Shown: one piece after another, positions 1 through 10,344 of the stretch
Numbering within the stretch: the first letter of the stretch is position 1
How the letters are laid out: each line of letters starts with the position of its first letter
Position numbers and translations under genes: made by a program
Source: Platycnemis pennipes
Lineage: Eukaryota > Arthropoda > Insecta > Odonata > Platycnemididae
Direction: 5' to 3'
Length of the DNA: 64,000 nucleotides
NCBI GenBank assembly: GCA_933228895.1
Contig: OW121846.1
Span: forward strand, 5,611,915 to 5,675,914
Notes under the pieces: generated by a model
What the model saw: only the letters and a program-made list of their open reading frames with translations
Told to the model about the DNA's origin: nothing
The model's database searches: none

Positions 1-129
1 AAGAAACATCCTGACATAGAACAGACTGAACTTTTATTGTGCGAATATGAAGATAATGTCATTGGACACTTCAAAAGACTTCATCTGGATAGGGTTAAAC
101 AAACTACCTTACATCAATTTTTCAAGTAA
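1..129 (+). pseudogene. Transposase C-terminus with PCNA-binding (PIP-box) motif
   Basis: An open frame from the window edge to a TAA at 127-129, encoding 42 residues that end QTTLHQFFK. This fits the PIP-box consensus Q-x-x-L-x-x-F-F used to bind the sliding clamp PCNA. Pogo-family transposases are known to carry such a motif at their C-terminus, which agrees with the Tigger/pogo end at 1294. Seen: the motif and the stop. Inferred: that this is the tail of a pogo-type transposase. The upstream coding region is outside the window, so intactness cannot be judged. Confidence 0.6.
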
Positions 130-909
130 AATCTATAATTTTCCTCTCAGATTGAGCCTGTAAATACCTTTTTACCTATCAATGTGCTTATGCAAACATT
201 GTGAGAGAAGTTACCGTAGATACCGAAGTTATGACCCCTTCTTATGTGTTTCATGTTTCTCGCTGCATGGAAGCTAGTCTCTCCCAACCCCGAAGAGGCC
301 ATCACAGCTAACTTGACTCTGGCCTGACAGTGAGTATGAGTTGGTCCTCTCCGATACTGCATATCACCATTGTTGACCAAGAGAAACTAGGACTCCAAGA
401 GAGACTAGGAGAGCAATGTCAGTGCCACTGGCTTGACACAGGAGAAGGGATATCAGAAGCAGAATAGGGCGATTGACAAAAGCATTGCCCAAGTAAATTA
501 TTTATGGAAAGGTTTCTGCTGAAGTAACTGCGATGCACAGATGATTGCGTGGGACCAAAAGAAAATTCCCATTGCTTCAAAGTGTGATAAAATATGAAGT
601 TGCTGAAATTGATTCATGACTGGGCCGCCCCATTATTGTCGTGGCGATGACGGGGGTGAGGATGTACGTCTAGCAATAGTGTTCATGTAGGGAAATTCAG
701 TGTGACAATATTACTGCATAATTAATGCATATTTAATGTTAATTTTAAATATTGGTTTAATAATGCTTTAAATAATTTTAAACCAGGATATTTTGTGTGC
801 ATTGGCTGTCGTGTACACTGAATGGATTGGCGGTGAAGCTCCTTAAACCGATTGCTCAGTCCGAAATTATGCCAATTCACCATACGATGAAATTTGCTTT
901 ACGATTGGT

Positions 910-1242
910 TGGTTGGTTATTTGGGGGAGGCGACCGACAGCTGAGGTCATTTGCGCCATATAGGATAGGTGGGTAATTGGGTAATGGTAGGAGTTTTTAG
1001 GGAACGGAGGAAGGGTGGAGAGAAACCCGGCGTTGGCATTTGCCTACTCTTAACGAAAGGCGCCAAGGGGACCACGGCTTAACGTCCCATCCGACGGACG
1101 GAGTACTGTACTTGAAATGCCCTCCACTAGGCACTCAAGTGGGGACCGGTTTTCCAATAAAAAATCCGCCACTGCCGGGAATCGAACCCGGGCCCTCGGG
1201 ATGGGAGGCCAGTACTCTAGCCACCACACCAACCCGATCCCC
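910..1242 (-). mobile_element. tRNA-derived SINE with target-site duplication
   Basis: On the minus strand it starts with a tRNA-like head holding an A box (TGGTGGCTAGAGTACTGG) and a canonical B box (GGTTCGATTCC, plus 1188-1178), then a body and a short CCAA-repeat tail. It is flanked by the 12-bp duplication TTTACGATTGGT at 898-909 and 1243-1254. It sits inside the Tigger/pogo element. A second, decayed copy of the same body lies at 62950-63115. Confidence 0.9.
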
Positions 1243-1294
1243 TTTACGATTGGTCCTCTGGAATGGAACGATATTGTAAAGCAAGGGTCTACTG

Positions 1295-1942
1295 TACTTC
1301 ATTAACTTCAGGTAAACCATATTTTATTACTTCTAAGCATAGGTGAAAATATTTTACTGAGTGGTGCAAAATGACCTCAGAAGTCAACACAACCCCATAA
1401 AAACTAATACTGCTACGAAAATATTTTAATAACGACCTATAACATACAACATCATCCAATGAACTTTATCTCATCAATTAAATCTTAAAAATGTAGAAAA
1501 TTGCATTGTCTGTGATCTGTAATAATCCACCAATTCCTCCACATCTCACCAACTACCTCCTTATTCAGAATTATCGGATGAAATTGGAATCAAAATCTAT
1601 GAAACACATACTAATTCAAATCCGCTTCCTTAAAAACAGAATTCAGATGGCAGCAGAGGAAACTGAATCATAAATATGTCATCCTGCCAAAACAAAGGTG
1701 AAAGAGTTGATATCCCACCTATTTATGCAGATATATCCAAATGTACATTGCAATGCGAGGTATAATCCCAGTCATTGGAACACCTCAAACAAGAGTCAAT
1801 CAATAAACCCTTCCAGCAATTTGTCACTTCACATGTTTGTCCTCCAACTCACAATATCCTTCACTAGTTATCATGGGCTTTTTACAAGATCTTCAAGGTA
1901 ATAAGGACAGAGAATGACTACAAACATTTTGAGCATAATTAC
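1295..1942. other. Synaptojanin intron sequence downstream of the last visible exon
   Basis: Between the Tigger end and the splice donor of the catalytic exon. I checked the minus strand for the next expected synaptojanin exon and did not find it. Nothing else is recognised. Confidence 0.5.
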
Positions 1943-2024
1943 CTCCAATCCAAAATAAGTTTGCACACAGTTGGTACGATCCAGACAGTCCAGGCAATTG
2001 GTGCGTATGGTCCCTTTCTGTTCC
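1943..2024 (-). CDS. Synj: Synaptojanin Sac-domain exon with catalytic CX5R
   Basis: Coding exon of 82 bp, 27 codons plus one base completing a split arginine. It encodes the P-loop [12 protein letters not shown], that is C-x5-R with catalytic Cys and Arg, followed by VQTYFGLE. Sac phosphatases remove phosphate from phosphoinositides at the 3, 4 and 5 positions. In synaptojanin this works beside the 5-phosphatase domain to strip clathrin coats from endocytosed synaptic vesicles. The acceptor TTTAG precedes base 2024 and the donor GTAATT follows 1943. The [16 protein letters not shown] combination fits synaptojanin rather than Sac1, Fig4 or Sac2. The exon leaves phase 0, and the following exon must lie left of the window. 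Confidence 0.95.
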
Positions 2025-3195
2025 CTAAATAAATTAACAATAATTTTAATTAAGATTAACATTTTGCAACATCAAACAGCTTTAATGCCTGAAGTGAATA
2101 AGATTTTTTTGTGCCCACTATTCATGATCACTAAATTAACAGGATAACTGACAAGAAAGGACAAAGCAGTTAAGAACCCAAAACACTCTGGTGGGAAAAG
2201 AAAGATGTTACCTGTAACTGCATGTCAAATATCAGCATAGCCACGAGATATGTCAGGAGGCTGGAATACATCTTCATGAACACATGCAAGTACCAGTTTC
2301 CTCTCATGAGCATGTGAAGTTTTAAACATGCGTAAATACCAATCTAGTTAAGCATGCAGACTGACAAAATAGCCTTCGAAAATGTTATCTTATTTCCTGG
2401 CCCATAAAATGCACTTTTTTGCTCAAAAAGCATTCTAAAATTGATTTGCATCTCATAGGCCAAGGATAAACGGACAGTCTGTCACGTTTGATTTGGCACT
2501 GCCATTAGAAGGGCCCACCTACTTCATGTCACCCCAGCCTGCCATCATGGCAGTCCATCGGTTATGCCTTTATTTCTCAGTGATTCTGCAAAGCTACTTG
2601 AGAATTCGGCTTGATCTGGAACGTGTTAAAATACTCATTTTTTTTTTAAATTAAGCAATTAAAGCAAAAAAATGAATCATATTTGCTCTAGGGTTTCATT
2701 CAATTGTATGTGTAAAATTTATATCAGAATTCAAAATAAAATACATATATAATTAAGGAGAAAATCAAGATCTGACTTTGAAATTATTTTCTGGGATTCA
2801 TGAAAATGGTAACATTTATACTTCAGATAAAATTTAGGATTAATGGTAAAAATAAGATTCAGATTCGAAATGAGATTCGAGGGTGAATTTAAGATTAAGA
2901 TTCAAGAAAAACTGGATTCAACCCATCTCTTTAATTAACAATTCCATTTTTTACCTAAGAAATCCAAACATTAACAGATAAGATTTTTATTTTTTCCACT
3001 AAAATCTAATCCGAGGAATTACTAGGTATTTTATATGTGATTGTGTTTTATGGACCAGGAAATGCCATTGCTATACTGCTGAACTTCCACCAAATTAAAA
3101 ATATGATACAAATAAAGCAAGCTCACTACGGTTCATGGCATGATTTAAGGATTCAATGATAATTCAAAGGTAGAGATAATGATACAAATGTGTAC
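2025..3195 (-). other. Synaptojanin intron, 1171 bp
   Basis: GT/AG intron between two Sac exons. Mostly AT-rich. No repeat or coding sequence recognised. Confidence 0.8.
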
Positions 3196-3365
3196 CTGAT
3201 CACATCACTTCCTTGATTATGAAATAATGAATAAGCATTCAAATATGGAGCCACTTTCTTCTTCAGTTTCAGGAGATTCTTCAAATTCCCTCCACGACAT
3301 TCTTGATGGTAATCAAACAGAATATGAGGAATGCCCTTCCCATTCGATGATGCTTGATGATGTGC
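3196..3365 (-). CDS. Synj: Synaptojanin Sac-domain exon (FDYHQECRGGN segment)
   Basis: 170 bp exon, 56 codons plus two bases of an arginine completed by the next exon. It encodes the segment ILFDYHQECRGGNLKNL, typical of insect synaptojanin just before the catalytic loop. The acceptor CCCATAG precedes base 3365 and the donor GTACAC follows 3196. Entry phase is 0 and exit phase 2, matching both neighbours exactly. A plus-strand open frame covers the same bases but has no family resemblance and is a shadow. The 95-bp intron to the upstream exon is the only short intron of the gene in this window. Confidence 0.95.
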
Positions 3366-3460
3366 CTATGGGATACATATATGAACAGCATAAAAATAAA
3401 CATCAACCATTAGTGCTTTTCACTTCAGATGCTCAGTACAATCATTATTAGTTCCCGTAC

Positions 3461-3634
3461 TTGAAATAGCTGGCTGAGCATGGCTTCACCCTCTTTGCTT
3501 CCAATTAAACTGCTCCCCAGAAGGTTTACTATTGTTTGGTGACCATATCTCTCCCTAATGAGTCCTAAATGAAGGTCAAATGCAGGTGCAGAGGCCTCAT
3601 AGCCTCTGGACATTTTGACTTTGTGTGAGCCAAC
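3461..3634 (-). CDS. Synj: Synaptojanin Sac-domain exon (VNLLGS segment)
   Basis: 174 bp, exactly 58 codons, phase 0 at both ends. It starts [20 protein letters not shown] and contains [19 protein letters not shown]. The short SLIGSK addition after NLLGS is the arrangement I recall for insect synaptojanins and is absent in vertebrates. The acceptor TTTACAG precedes base 3634 and the donor GTACGG follows 3461. The segment belongs to the Sac fold between the substrate-lining region and the catalytic P-loop. Confidence 0.95.
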
Positions 3635-4184
3635 CTGTAAACATATATTTATCCTTTACAAAAACTTTCTCTACTATTGATAATGTAAATGCAATGGCAA
3701 AATGTAAGTAAATATAAAAATATTTTTACTATTAAATGGATGGTTACAACAATAATGGATGTTGTCCATGAGAACTCAATTGGGCCCAGAGTTACGAACA
3801 CCAAGGTATCATGCAAAAGTGCCAAATTATATCACATTCAAAAGTCAAAGAGCAATTGTCATATTATGCATATGATATTGAATAACAAAGCAGGTGGATG
3901 GAGCGAGTGGTTAAGGGGCAGTGGGATCCTGAAGGTTGTCACAGGAGGAGCAAGGCAGAGGAGAGGGAGTTTATATGGAATGGCTCAAGTCCCTTGAATA
4001 GGAGACGGATGATGGGGCAATCAGGACCACAGGGAGTGGGAACTCTTCATCAACATCTACCCCAGCCAGAATAGTAATGCCAACGTGTAGTGCAAAGAAT
4101 GACCAATAGTGATGGGCCAAACGTAAAGAATCGTTGCTTTTGAATCCATTACTCACTTGGAACCAGACTGGCGATTACTCTTAC
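3635..4184. other. Intron sequence with faint SINE-like stretch
   Basis: Start of the 13.7 kb intron 17380-3635. Around 3893-3960 there is a weak tRNA-like A-box sequence, GAGCGAGTGGTTAAGG, which may be a decayed SINE. Nothing else is supported. Confidence 0.3.
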
Positions 4185-4735
4185 TGTGTAATTAAACTAT
4201 CTTAAGGCATTTGACACCACTTTGCATGAGCTACTCATCACCATGCTGAAGCTGATGAAAGTCCACCCTGAGGTTGTAACCTGCATTCAACGCCTGTTGC
4301 AGCTCTGAAAGATGCACTTTATCCTGACATCAGGCAAGCGATCGGTCTCTACAGACTAGGTAACATACCACCGAGGCGTTTTTCAAGGCAATATCTTGAG
4401 TCCCCTCCTGTTCTGCATTCCCCTCCTCCCATTGACTTCCACACTGCGACAAGGGAGAGGATGCGAGTGCTGTGTCCCTGGTGACAGGAAGCATAACGTC
4501 GCCCATTTGTTTTACGTAGATGACCTTAAGCTACATGCTTCCAACAGGAAAGAACTCCACGTCACACTGGCCACCGTGCGGGAATACAGTGAGGACATAG
4601 GTACGGAGTTTGGATAGGACAAGTGTGCATCCATCCATCTGGTGAGAGGAAGACTTTCAGAAAACAAGGAAGACGTGCCACTGGTTGATGGGAGCATCAT
4701 CTCAACGACGATGAAAGCTATGAACATCTAGGCAT
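4185..4735 (+). pseudogene. Degenerate LINE reverse transcriptase fragment
   Basis: Translation in shifting frames gives reverse-transcriptase blocks in the correct order. These are LKAFDTTLHELL (palm aspartate), RGVFQGNILSPLLFC (the QG-x-x-LSPLLF block), FYVDDLKLHAS (Y-x-DD catalytic box) and DIGTEFG*DKCA (the LKINxxKT-like region). Several in-frame stops and shifts make it non-coding. The catalytic-box surroundings recall R2/NeSL-like elements, but the clade is a guess. The 5' and 3' limits are not defined. Confidence 0.75.
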
Positions 4736-5399
4736 TCCCCAGTGCCAAATTCAGGAGGTGGCAGCGGTGAAGGAAAGACTTACCGCCAAGTACAGACAGA
4801 CTGCTAAGTTAGTAGTCCTCATCACAGGTGTACCCGGTGGAGTAAAGGGATCACTGATGGATAACAAGTGTATTCCGGCCTGCATGGCATAGGTGGAATT
4901 GCTTTTAGCACACATGCAGAAGGCCGCCATCTTGGGTTCTCTCCCCCCTACTGCGTACGCATGATCCTAAAGCAGTGTAGCCACTCAGCCAATGGGCATC
5001 ATCGGAAGTGGCTACAAAAACCTCCTAAGGCCTCTCAAGTCTCCAGACATTCTGACGGCAATGAAACCTGATGCAAGCTTGAGACTCAGAGGTGGATGTT
5101 ATTTTATATTAACTTTAACATTAATACCATTTATTTGCCAAGCGACAAGTATTATGATACATTGTACATGGCATGTTAAAAATATACAGGCAAAAGAAAT
5201 ATATAAAAAATAATTAAATATAGCTGTCAAACAAAAAAAAAGGAAAGTAAAAGTTACATTGATAAAAATTCCTGAATTGAATAGAAACTATGGGATAGTA
5301 AAAACTCTTTCAGCTTATGTTTAAATGACAAAGAGAAGTGGGAGAATGGGGACACTATCCCCATGTCCAAAGATAATTTTCAAAATGAGTTCAAAATTA

Positions 5400-6260
5400 T
5401 AAAACAAATACATTAAGTAATGGATACCAAGCACAGCTCATCAATATATTATACCGAAAAAAAATTGGAAAAGATTACTGTCCATACCATTTATGGAAGC
5501 CCCTCCCAGCGTGACTGTGTTAATAAGTGGAGGAAATTTCTTTACTTGGGTAATTTGTCCCTCCAAGCTACCAAGGTTTTCCCTAAACTTAGCATGAGAC
5601 CCGCCCCTTTTACAATAATTTTAACTTGAAAAATCTATTTTCCAAGTCCAAAGACTTTATTCCGAAATTGGAAATGAGTGGTGTGTACCAACTTAAGTGT
5701 GAGTGCTCAGCTTTATATTGGCCAAACGGGAAGGAAGTTCCAGGAGAGGGTGGAAGAGCACATTGCATGTTTCAAACACCAAAATTTAAACTCAAACTTT
5801 GCCAAGCATCTTTTGGACAACGGTCAAGAAAGTGATTTTTCCCCTGGCTTATTACATTTTGAAAGGAAAAGCCACCGTCTAGATGCTCTAGAGCAAGTGA
5901 AAATTCTAAAATGTGTGCAAGCTGATTGGCAAATAGTAAACCACCTTTTGTATGCCTCCCACTCCCTCTCTGTGTTCCATTAGCCTCCATGCCACTGTGT
6001 CCCACTCTCTTCAACCGCTGAATCCTTTCCCACCACCACCCACCCACTGGTCATTGCACTGAAGGCTCTACTTCCACCCCCCCCCCCATCTCTCTCCCCC
6101 CTCCCCCCACCTCACCACCTTCCTTTCCACCTCCCCCCACCAACCTCAACTGTATGTAAGTGACAACATTTCTGTAATCATTTCTGTAATCTGTACCTGA
6201 TGATGACGTTAATCGTCAAAACCATGGTCGTAGTGTGAGATAAATAAATGTGGAAATACA
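5400..6260 (+). mobile_element. Penelope-like retroelement fragment (GIY-YIG end)
   Basis: The 3' part of a Penelope-like element. Translation around 5670-5840 gives SGVYQLKCECSALY, then after a one-base frameshift near 5720 IGQTGRKFQERVEEHI and FAKHLLDNGQES. This is the GIY-YIG endonuclease domain of Penelope-type retroelements, with the paired cysteines just before YIGQTGR. Coding potential ends near 5980. A pyrimidine-rich stretch (6070-6150), a hammerhead-like motif and AATAAATG follow. The reverse-transcriptase part is missing or unrecognisable. Confidence 0.85.
6194..6233 (+). ncRNA. Hammerhead-ribozyme-like motif of the Penelope element, decayed
   Basis: CTGATGA at 6197-6203 is the conserved core box. 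It is followed by a stem II (GACG at 6205-6208 pairing with CGTC at 6214-6217, loop TTAAT), then AAAA where GAAA is expected, a tiny stem III (ACC/GGT) and GGTC. Flanking TAC/GTA can form three pairs of stem I. Penelope-like elements are known to carry hammerhead motifs with very short stem III. The G-to-A change in the GAAA box should abolish cleavage. Confidence 0.5.
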
Positions 6261-6299
6261 AAGTTTATTCTTCATTCATTACACATCAATCCTATTCCA

Positions 6300-6484
6300 A
6301 AAAAAAAGAGACCGGAGGAATGCGAAAATTTTAGGACTATAAGCCTTACAACATACGCATTGAAGATATGCATTGACTAGGATCATCTACAGAAGAATAG
6401 AATGAAAAGCAGAGGAGTTCCTGAATGAAGATCAATTCAGATTTAGGAACAGTAAGGGAACCAGAGAAGCAATATTGGCCCTTA
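6300..6484 (+). pseudogene. LINE reverse transcriptase, 5' half of a broken copy
   Basis: Encodes a reverse-transcriptase N-terminal segment with FRTISLTT, YRRIE, FLNEDQFRF and GTREAILALR. It breaks off exactly where the Harbinger terminus begins. The next codons of the same frame (LLKEKRMWK) are found at 11654 on the minus strand. Together with 10540-11657 it forms one LINE copy. The copy at 63.3 kb is of a similar type. Confidence 0.85.
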
Positions 6485-6606
6485 GGCCTGGCACACACGT
6501 TACGATATACCTGTCAGGTAAACCTGCACTGGTAAACCGGAAAGGTATACCTGTGCAGAGCACGCACACGCTACGGTGAACTGGAAGACTTTAACTCAGC
6601 TGAGAG

Positions 6607-7034
6607 ATGGTGAGCAAACAAGAAGATGACGTGATTGCTTTAGTCGGTTTGTGAGTGGCCATGAAGTGTAAAAAGAAGCGAAAATGCAAAGCCAGATGTA
6701 AAGATTGGCTTACAAAGAGAAATGAATACACTCATACAAGATTACTAAAAGTGTTAAGTTGAGATCCTACAGATTACCATAATTATTAGCGGACGAATCA
6801 AGTCTACCAAAAACAGTTGTCACTTGTAACTCCTCTAATACAAAAGAAAAATATAGTTATGAGAACTTCTATTTCTCTCGATGAAAGACTGACAGCTATT
6901 TTGAGGTTTCTTGCAATGAGTTGATCGTACGAATGTCTTAAGTATTCTACAATAATACACCCCAAGCTCTTGGCAAAATAATTCTGGAGACATGTGAAGC
7001 CATCTACAATGATCTGAAAAAAGTGTATCTTCAG
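6607..7034 (+). pseudogene. Harbinger transposase, N-terminal exon
   Basis: Translates to KDWLTKRNEYTHTRLLK, then LSLVTPLIQKKNIVMRTSI, LDERLTAILRFLA and LKYSTIIHPKLLAKII. These are the ordered blocks of the N-terminal helical region of Harbinger transposases. An early in-frame stop follows VIALVGL, and another interrupts before the SYECLKYS block. The segment ends TATCTTCAG followed by GTATGT, a good splice donor. The matching acceptor TTTTGTTTCAG lies at 8053-8063 and the reading frame resumes there. The ATG at 6607 is the first in frame, but its use is uncertain because of the stop. Confidence 0.8.
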
Positions 7035-7217
7035 GTATGTAAAATAAATACACACAATTTAAAAAAATATTTTATTCTTAATTATGCTTTTTACAGTTCA
7101 AAGACAAATTTTTAACTGAGGTATAATAATGAATAATAGATGAAATTAGAAAAATAATTGAAAAGTTGGTAGCATTGGTCAATTAAGAGCGTAGAAAAAT
7201 TCAAAATGCCACAAAAA

Positions 7218-7755
7218 TCAAATATTATTAAAGCTGGCTAAGTAGGTAGCCATTGAGTGTGGAGGTGGAAGTTCTCCATTGGTTACAAATCCTGCAGTCG
7301 CCGTTTGTTGTGTAAATTGATCATATGAAGCAGCTGCGGAAGGACTTGGTGAGCTTATACTTGAGCTGGAACTGCTTAGATATGCGGAGCTGCATGAACT
7401 TGTTGGCACATTAAGCATTCCCATATCAGCTTCAAAAAGGAGGCCATTGATTCTTTTTTCAACAATCAAACTGGCATTTTCCCAACGATCTAATCCTCAA
7501 GGCAATAGATTTTCCCATTAAATCATAACTATCATCTTGGGGTGTATTTAAAATGCTCTCTCACAGATAGCATGACATCATTCGTCAATTCCTCGGTCTT
7601 CCTTTTTTTGCCAAATAAGGTCGTTATATCGGGAGTACCGCGTGTTCATCTGAATTCGATCTTGCGTGATTTGGAGGATTCTCGTTTTTCTCAGAGGGTT
7701 CTTCATTGCTGGATGTTTGTGGGGCAGGATTCTTGATTCCCTCCCGAAAGAAGTA
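7218..7755 (-). pseudogene. Harbinger accessory (MADF-type) protein, C-terminal part
   Basis: On the minus strand the sequence reads NPAPQTSSNEEPSEKNENPP, then KKRKTEELTNDVMLSVREHF, QDDSYDLMGKSIA and LIVEKRINGLLFEADMGML, with two or more frameshifts, ending after FNNI. The pattern of acidic linker, basic patch, DxYDxxGK and LIxxKRINxxLFEAxxG is the C-terminal half of the Myb/SANT- or MADF-like second protein of Harbinger transposons, which helps target DNA. It lies entirely inside the transposase intron 7035-8063, in antisense. The N-terminal MADF domain is at 11980-12400. Confidence 0.75.
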
Positions 7756-8063
7756 GGTATATTATTAGACCCTAAAAGTCATTTACCCAGGTTTTATTGT
7801 TTAGATCAGGAATACAATTTAAAATAAGACAAAAATAGAAGATAAAAATAACACAAACCTTTTTAAAAAACTGTTAAACAAGTAGTGGTCTGTACTATTT
7901 TAAACTATTTCTTATTTTATTCATAACCAAACTTTTTAAACAAGTATTGGTTTAATGTTATTTTTATTTTGCTTACAAAACTAAATTTTGGAAGCCTTCT
8001 GTAACCATCATAGCTATACATCCACACTGTGAAAAAGATATTATTAATTTGCTTTTGTTTCAG

Positions 8064-8380
8064 TTTCCTGATTCCACTGAGAAATGGAAATTTATTGCTA
8101 AAACATTTGAAGACATGGAATTTCCCGCATTGCCTTGGTGCTATGGATGGTAAACATGTAGACATAGTTCCCGCAGCGTATTCCGGATCTTTTTACTTCA
8201 ACTATAAAGGCAGACACAGTATGGTACTTCCTGCAATAGTGGATGCAAACTATCAGTTCCTTTTAGTTGATTTTGGAACTAATGGACATGTTTCTGAAGG
8301 AGGAGTTCTCCAGAATACTAAATTTCATGATAAGTTAGAGAGTAATGAGCTCAAACTTCCAAAGTACACCATTCTTTGTA
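8064..8380 (+). pseudogene. Harbinger transposase, DDE nuclease exon
   Basis: It starts FPDSTEKWKFIAKTFEDM right after the TTTCAG acceptor. After a small frameshift it continues FPHCLGAMDGKHVDIVP, then SGSFYFNYKGRHSMVLPAIV, DANYQFLLVDFGTNG and LESNELKLPK. This is the first part of the DDE_Tnp_4 nuclease; the aspartates in AMDGKH and LVDFG are the first two of the catalytic triad. The C-terminal part, including VADHAFPL and SRARQVVENSFG, is at 13050-12540 on the minus strand. The frameshift and the split make this copy dead. Confidence 0.85.
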
Positions 8381-8717
8381 CACCATACACTCTTTGTACA
8401 TCATATTGTGGGACTAGCGTATGCTAACTTTCCTGGGAAGTACTTCTCTAGACTGTCAATAACTATATGATGGAGGATACTCTAGTTAAGAAAATTCCTA
8501 ATTTAGCATAATGTTAACTTTATAATACACTTTATGAGCTCTAATTGCTGCTTGTATGTACATTGTATGTTTTTAAAAATGGACAATATATTCCATGTTA
8601 CTGTAATTCTCTACCTATTTATTACATTAAATGAATTATTTTTATCCTTGACTGATGCTTGTAAAGGTCCTATAAATCATAACATGAGGAGTAAATAACA
8701 TAATAGTGCACATAATA

Positions 8718-9715
8718 CAGTAGAATCCTGATTTAAGGTTTTTCAGGGGGGACAAAATTTTAAACACTAAATGCGGAAAAACACTAAATGAGGACTTGTC
8801 ATTTTTTTGAGGTTTTAGGGTCTGTAATGATTAGAACAACTTTCTACGAAATGAAAATATAATTATTATATAATAATATAATATGTAAATACAAAAATAT
8901 AAAAGTCACTAAAAGGGGTCACATACAACAATAAAAATTTTTCATTAGATTTATGCTCTTCCCAAAGAAGGTTGGATTCAGTGACAAAACGAAAATAAAT
9001 GAGGCGTAGGCAGCTGTACTTGAAAAATCATCATCATAGCATCATTAAAGACGAGCGAAAGATAGACATTTCATTTCACAAAATATTGATACTTTCCGGT
9101 TATGAGAATATTACTGATGGTACGACATAATGAAAATGCCTTATTTAGCTATCAATTTTGATTTGTAGCTCCAAGAAATTAAGCTGCTGTTGCACATGCA
9201 AGTTTCTCACATGGCGCGCAGTTCCACATTCATTTTTTCTACACAGCACCCGGGAAAATTTTGACGATTTCAACTGCGTAATATGGCATATCAACTTTGG
9301 GTTAAACCTACTATCAGGGAAAATGCGGTTTTACATTTATGTATGCATTACCAAGAGCATACAATATGTTAATGTTCGTATGTTCATTATACATTCATTC
9401 ATTGTACATATAAAAGCATCTTAAAGCGAAACCTTAAGGACCGTCGACCTATTGAAAACTAATGCTGGTGATAGTAATCACTGATGTATGGATAATCATT
9501 TGCAAGAATGGTCATGAATAAACCTTAAATTGGGTAAAAAATCTTGTCAGGGAAAATTTTTTACGACCTAGAATGCGGAAAATCGCAGAATGCAGAGACG
9601 CTAAATTAGGACAATTTTTACATTGTTTTTATAGGGAATGAATCGGGACCGCAAAAAATAAACGTTATATGCGGAAAAACGTTAAATGCGAAGACCTTAA
9701 ATCCGGATCCGACTG
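8718..9715. mobile_element. Tigger/pogo-type non-autonomous element (998 bp)
   Basis: It begins CAGTAGAATCCTGATTTAAGG and ends CCTTAAATCCGGATCCGACTG, imperfect terminal inverted repeats, and is flanked by TA at 8716-8717 and 9716-9717. Subterminal repeats of AACACTAAATGCGGAAAAAC type occur near both ends. There is no coding capacity for a transposase. Confidence 0.8.
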
Positions 9716-9868
9716 TAGTTCTGGTGAAAAGCAGTCAATTTTTCCATCATTTTTTGACGAACTGGAATACTTCTGTGAATTGTTTCTGTCCATGCTCTTT
9801 GTTCACTGAATGCAACAGAATCAGATCAATATAAATCACATATTAGCTACTTTCCCTGAATTTGGTGA

Positions 9869-9913
9869 AAGTCATTATCAATCAGCCAGGGTGTGGCTGA
9901 TTGATAATGACTT
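9869..9913. repeat. Perfect 20-bp hairpin with 5-nt loop
   Basis: AAGTCATTATCAATCAGCCA, loop GGGTG, then its exact reverse complement. The arms are unlike the terminal repeats of the surrounding elements. It sits at the edge of LINE 3' untranslated sequence that appears again, in the same orientation, at 10545-10640. Confidence 0.9.
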
Positions 9914-10340
9914 ATAAATTCAATCGGTCAGCAATCTTAGGATTTGTTTGATGCAGCCTTACACTTGATTCTTCTATCAGCCACCCTCTTCATATTGATG
10001 TAATTTTTCTCTTTTACATCTGGAGCATCTGGAGCAGTGAGGCAAAGACGATGACAGCAGAGGAGAAGAAAAGGGTGGAAGCATTCGAAATGAGGTGCTA
10101 CAGAAGAATGATGAAGATAAAATGGATCGACCTAGTGGCAAACGAAGAAGTCTTGAGAAGAGTGGGAGAGAAGAGAAGTCTGCTATAAACTCTAAGAAGA
10201 AGATGGGACAACCTAATTGGCCACATATTAAGACATGCTGACCTGATGAAGATGATCATCGAGGGAAAAGTGAATGGGAAGAATGGAAAAGGCAGGCCTC
10301 GTATGAGATGTATGGAACAAGTTGTGAAAGATGTCATCAT
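9914..10340. pseudogene. LINE pieces in opposed orientation
   Basis: 9935-10020 matches, with about 20% differences, the LINE 3' untranslated stretch at 10550-10640 (minus orientation). From about 10030 to 10340 the plus strand encodes SEAKTMTAEEKKRVEAF, then KIKWIDLVANEEVLRRVGEK and GKGRPRMRCMEQVVKDV with one stop. This is the same C-terminal region that the minus strand encodes at 10950-10640. These are remnants of a second copy of the LINE at 10540-11657. Confidence 0.75.
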
Positions 10341-10344
10341 CATC

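Larger units (their letters stand above)
1..1294 (+). mobile_element. Tigger/pogo-like DNA transposon, 3' part
   Basis: The right end of a TA-inserting DNA transposon whose left part lies outside the window. It begins with the last 42 codons of a transposase, followed by about 1.1 kb without coding sequence. It ends at a pogo/Tigger-style terminus (reverse complement begins CAGTAGACCCTTGCTTTAC) directly followed by TA at 1295-1296. A SINE has inserted at 910-1242. Family assignment rests on the terminus, the TA and the C-terminal motif; the catalytic domain is not visible. Confidence 0.7.
6485..8460 (+). mobile_element. PIF/Harbinger transposon, left half
   Basis: It starts with GGCCTGGCACACACGTT right after TTA (6482-6484), the trinucleotide target typical of PIF/Harbinger. 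It holds transposase exons on the plus strand (6607-7034 and 8064-8380) and the C-terminal part of the second Harbinger protein on the minus strand (7755-7218). The other terminus, GGCCGAGCACACACGTT, lies at 11658 facing the wrong way, because the element has been split by an inversion. The right limit given here is approximate. Confidence 0.8.

Noticed and set aside
1660..1860. Next synaptojanin exon (the minus strand reads LFEVFQ near 1790)
   Set aside because: A stop follows immediately and no other part of the expected segment aligns; chance similarity.
3227..3451. 74-codon plus-strand frame
   Set aside because: It is the antisense shadow of a synaptojanin exon, which has protein similarity, correct phase and splice sites.
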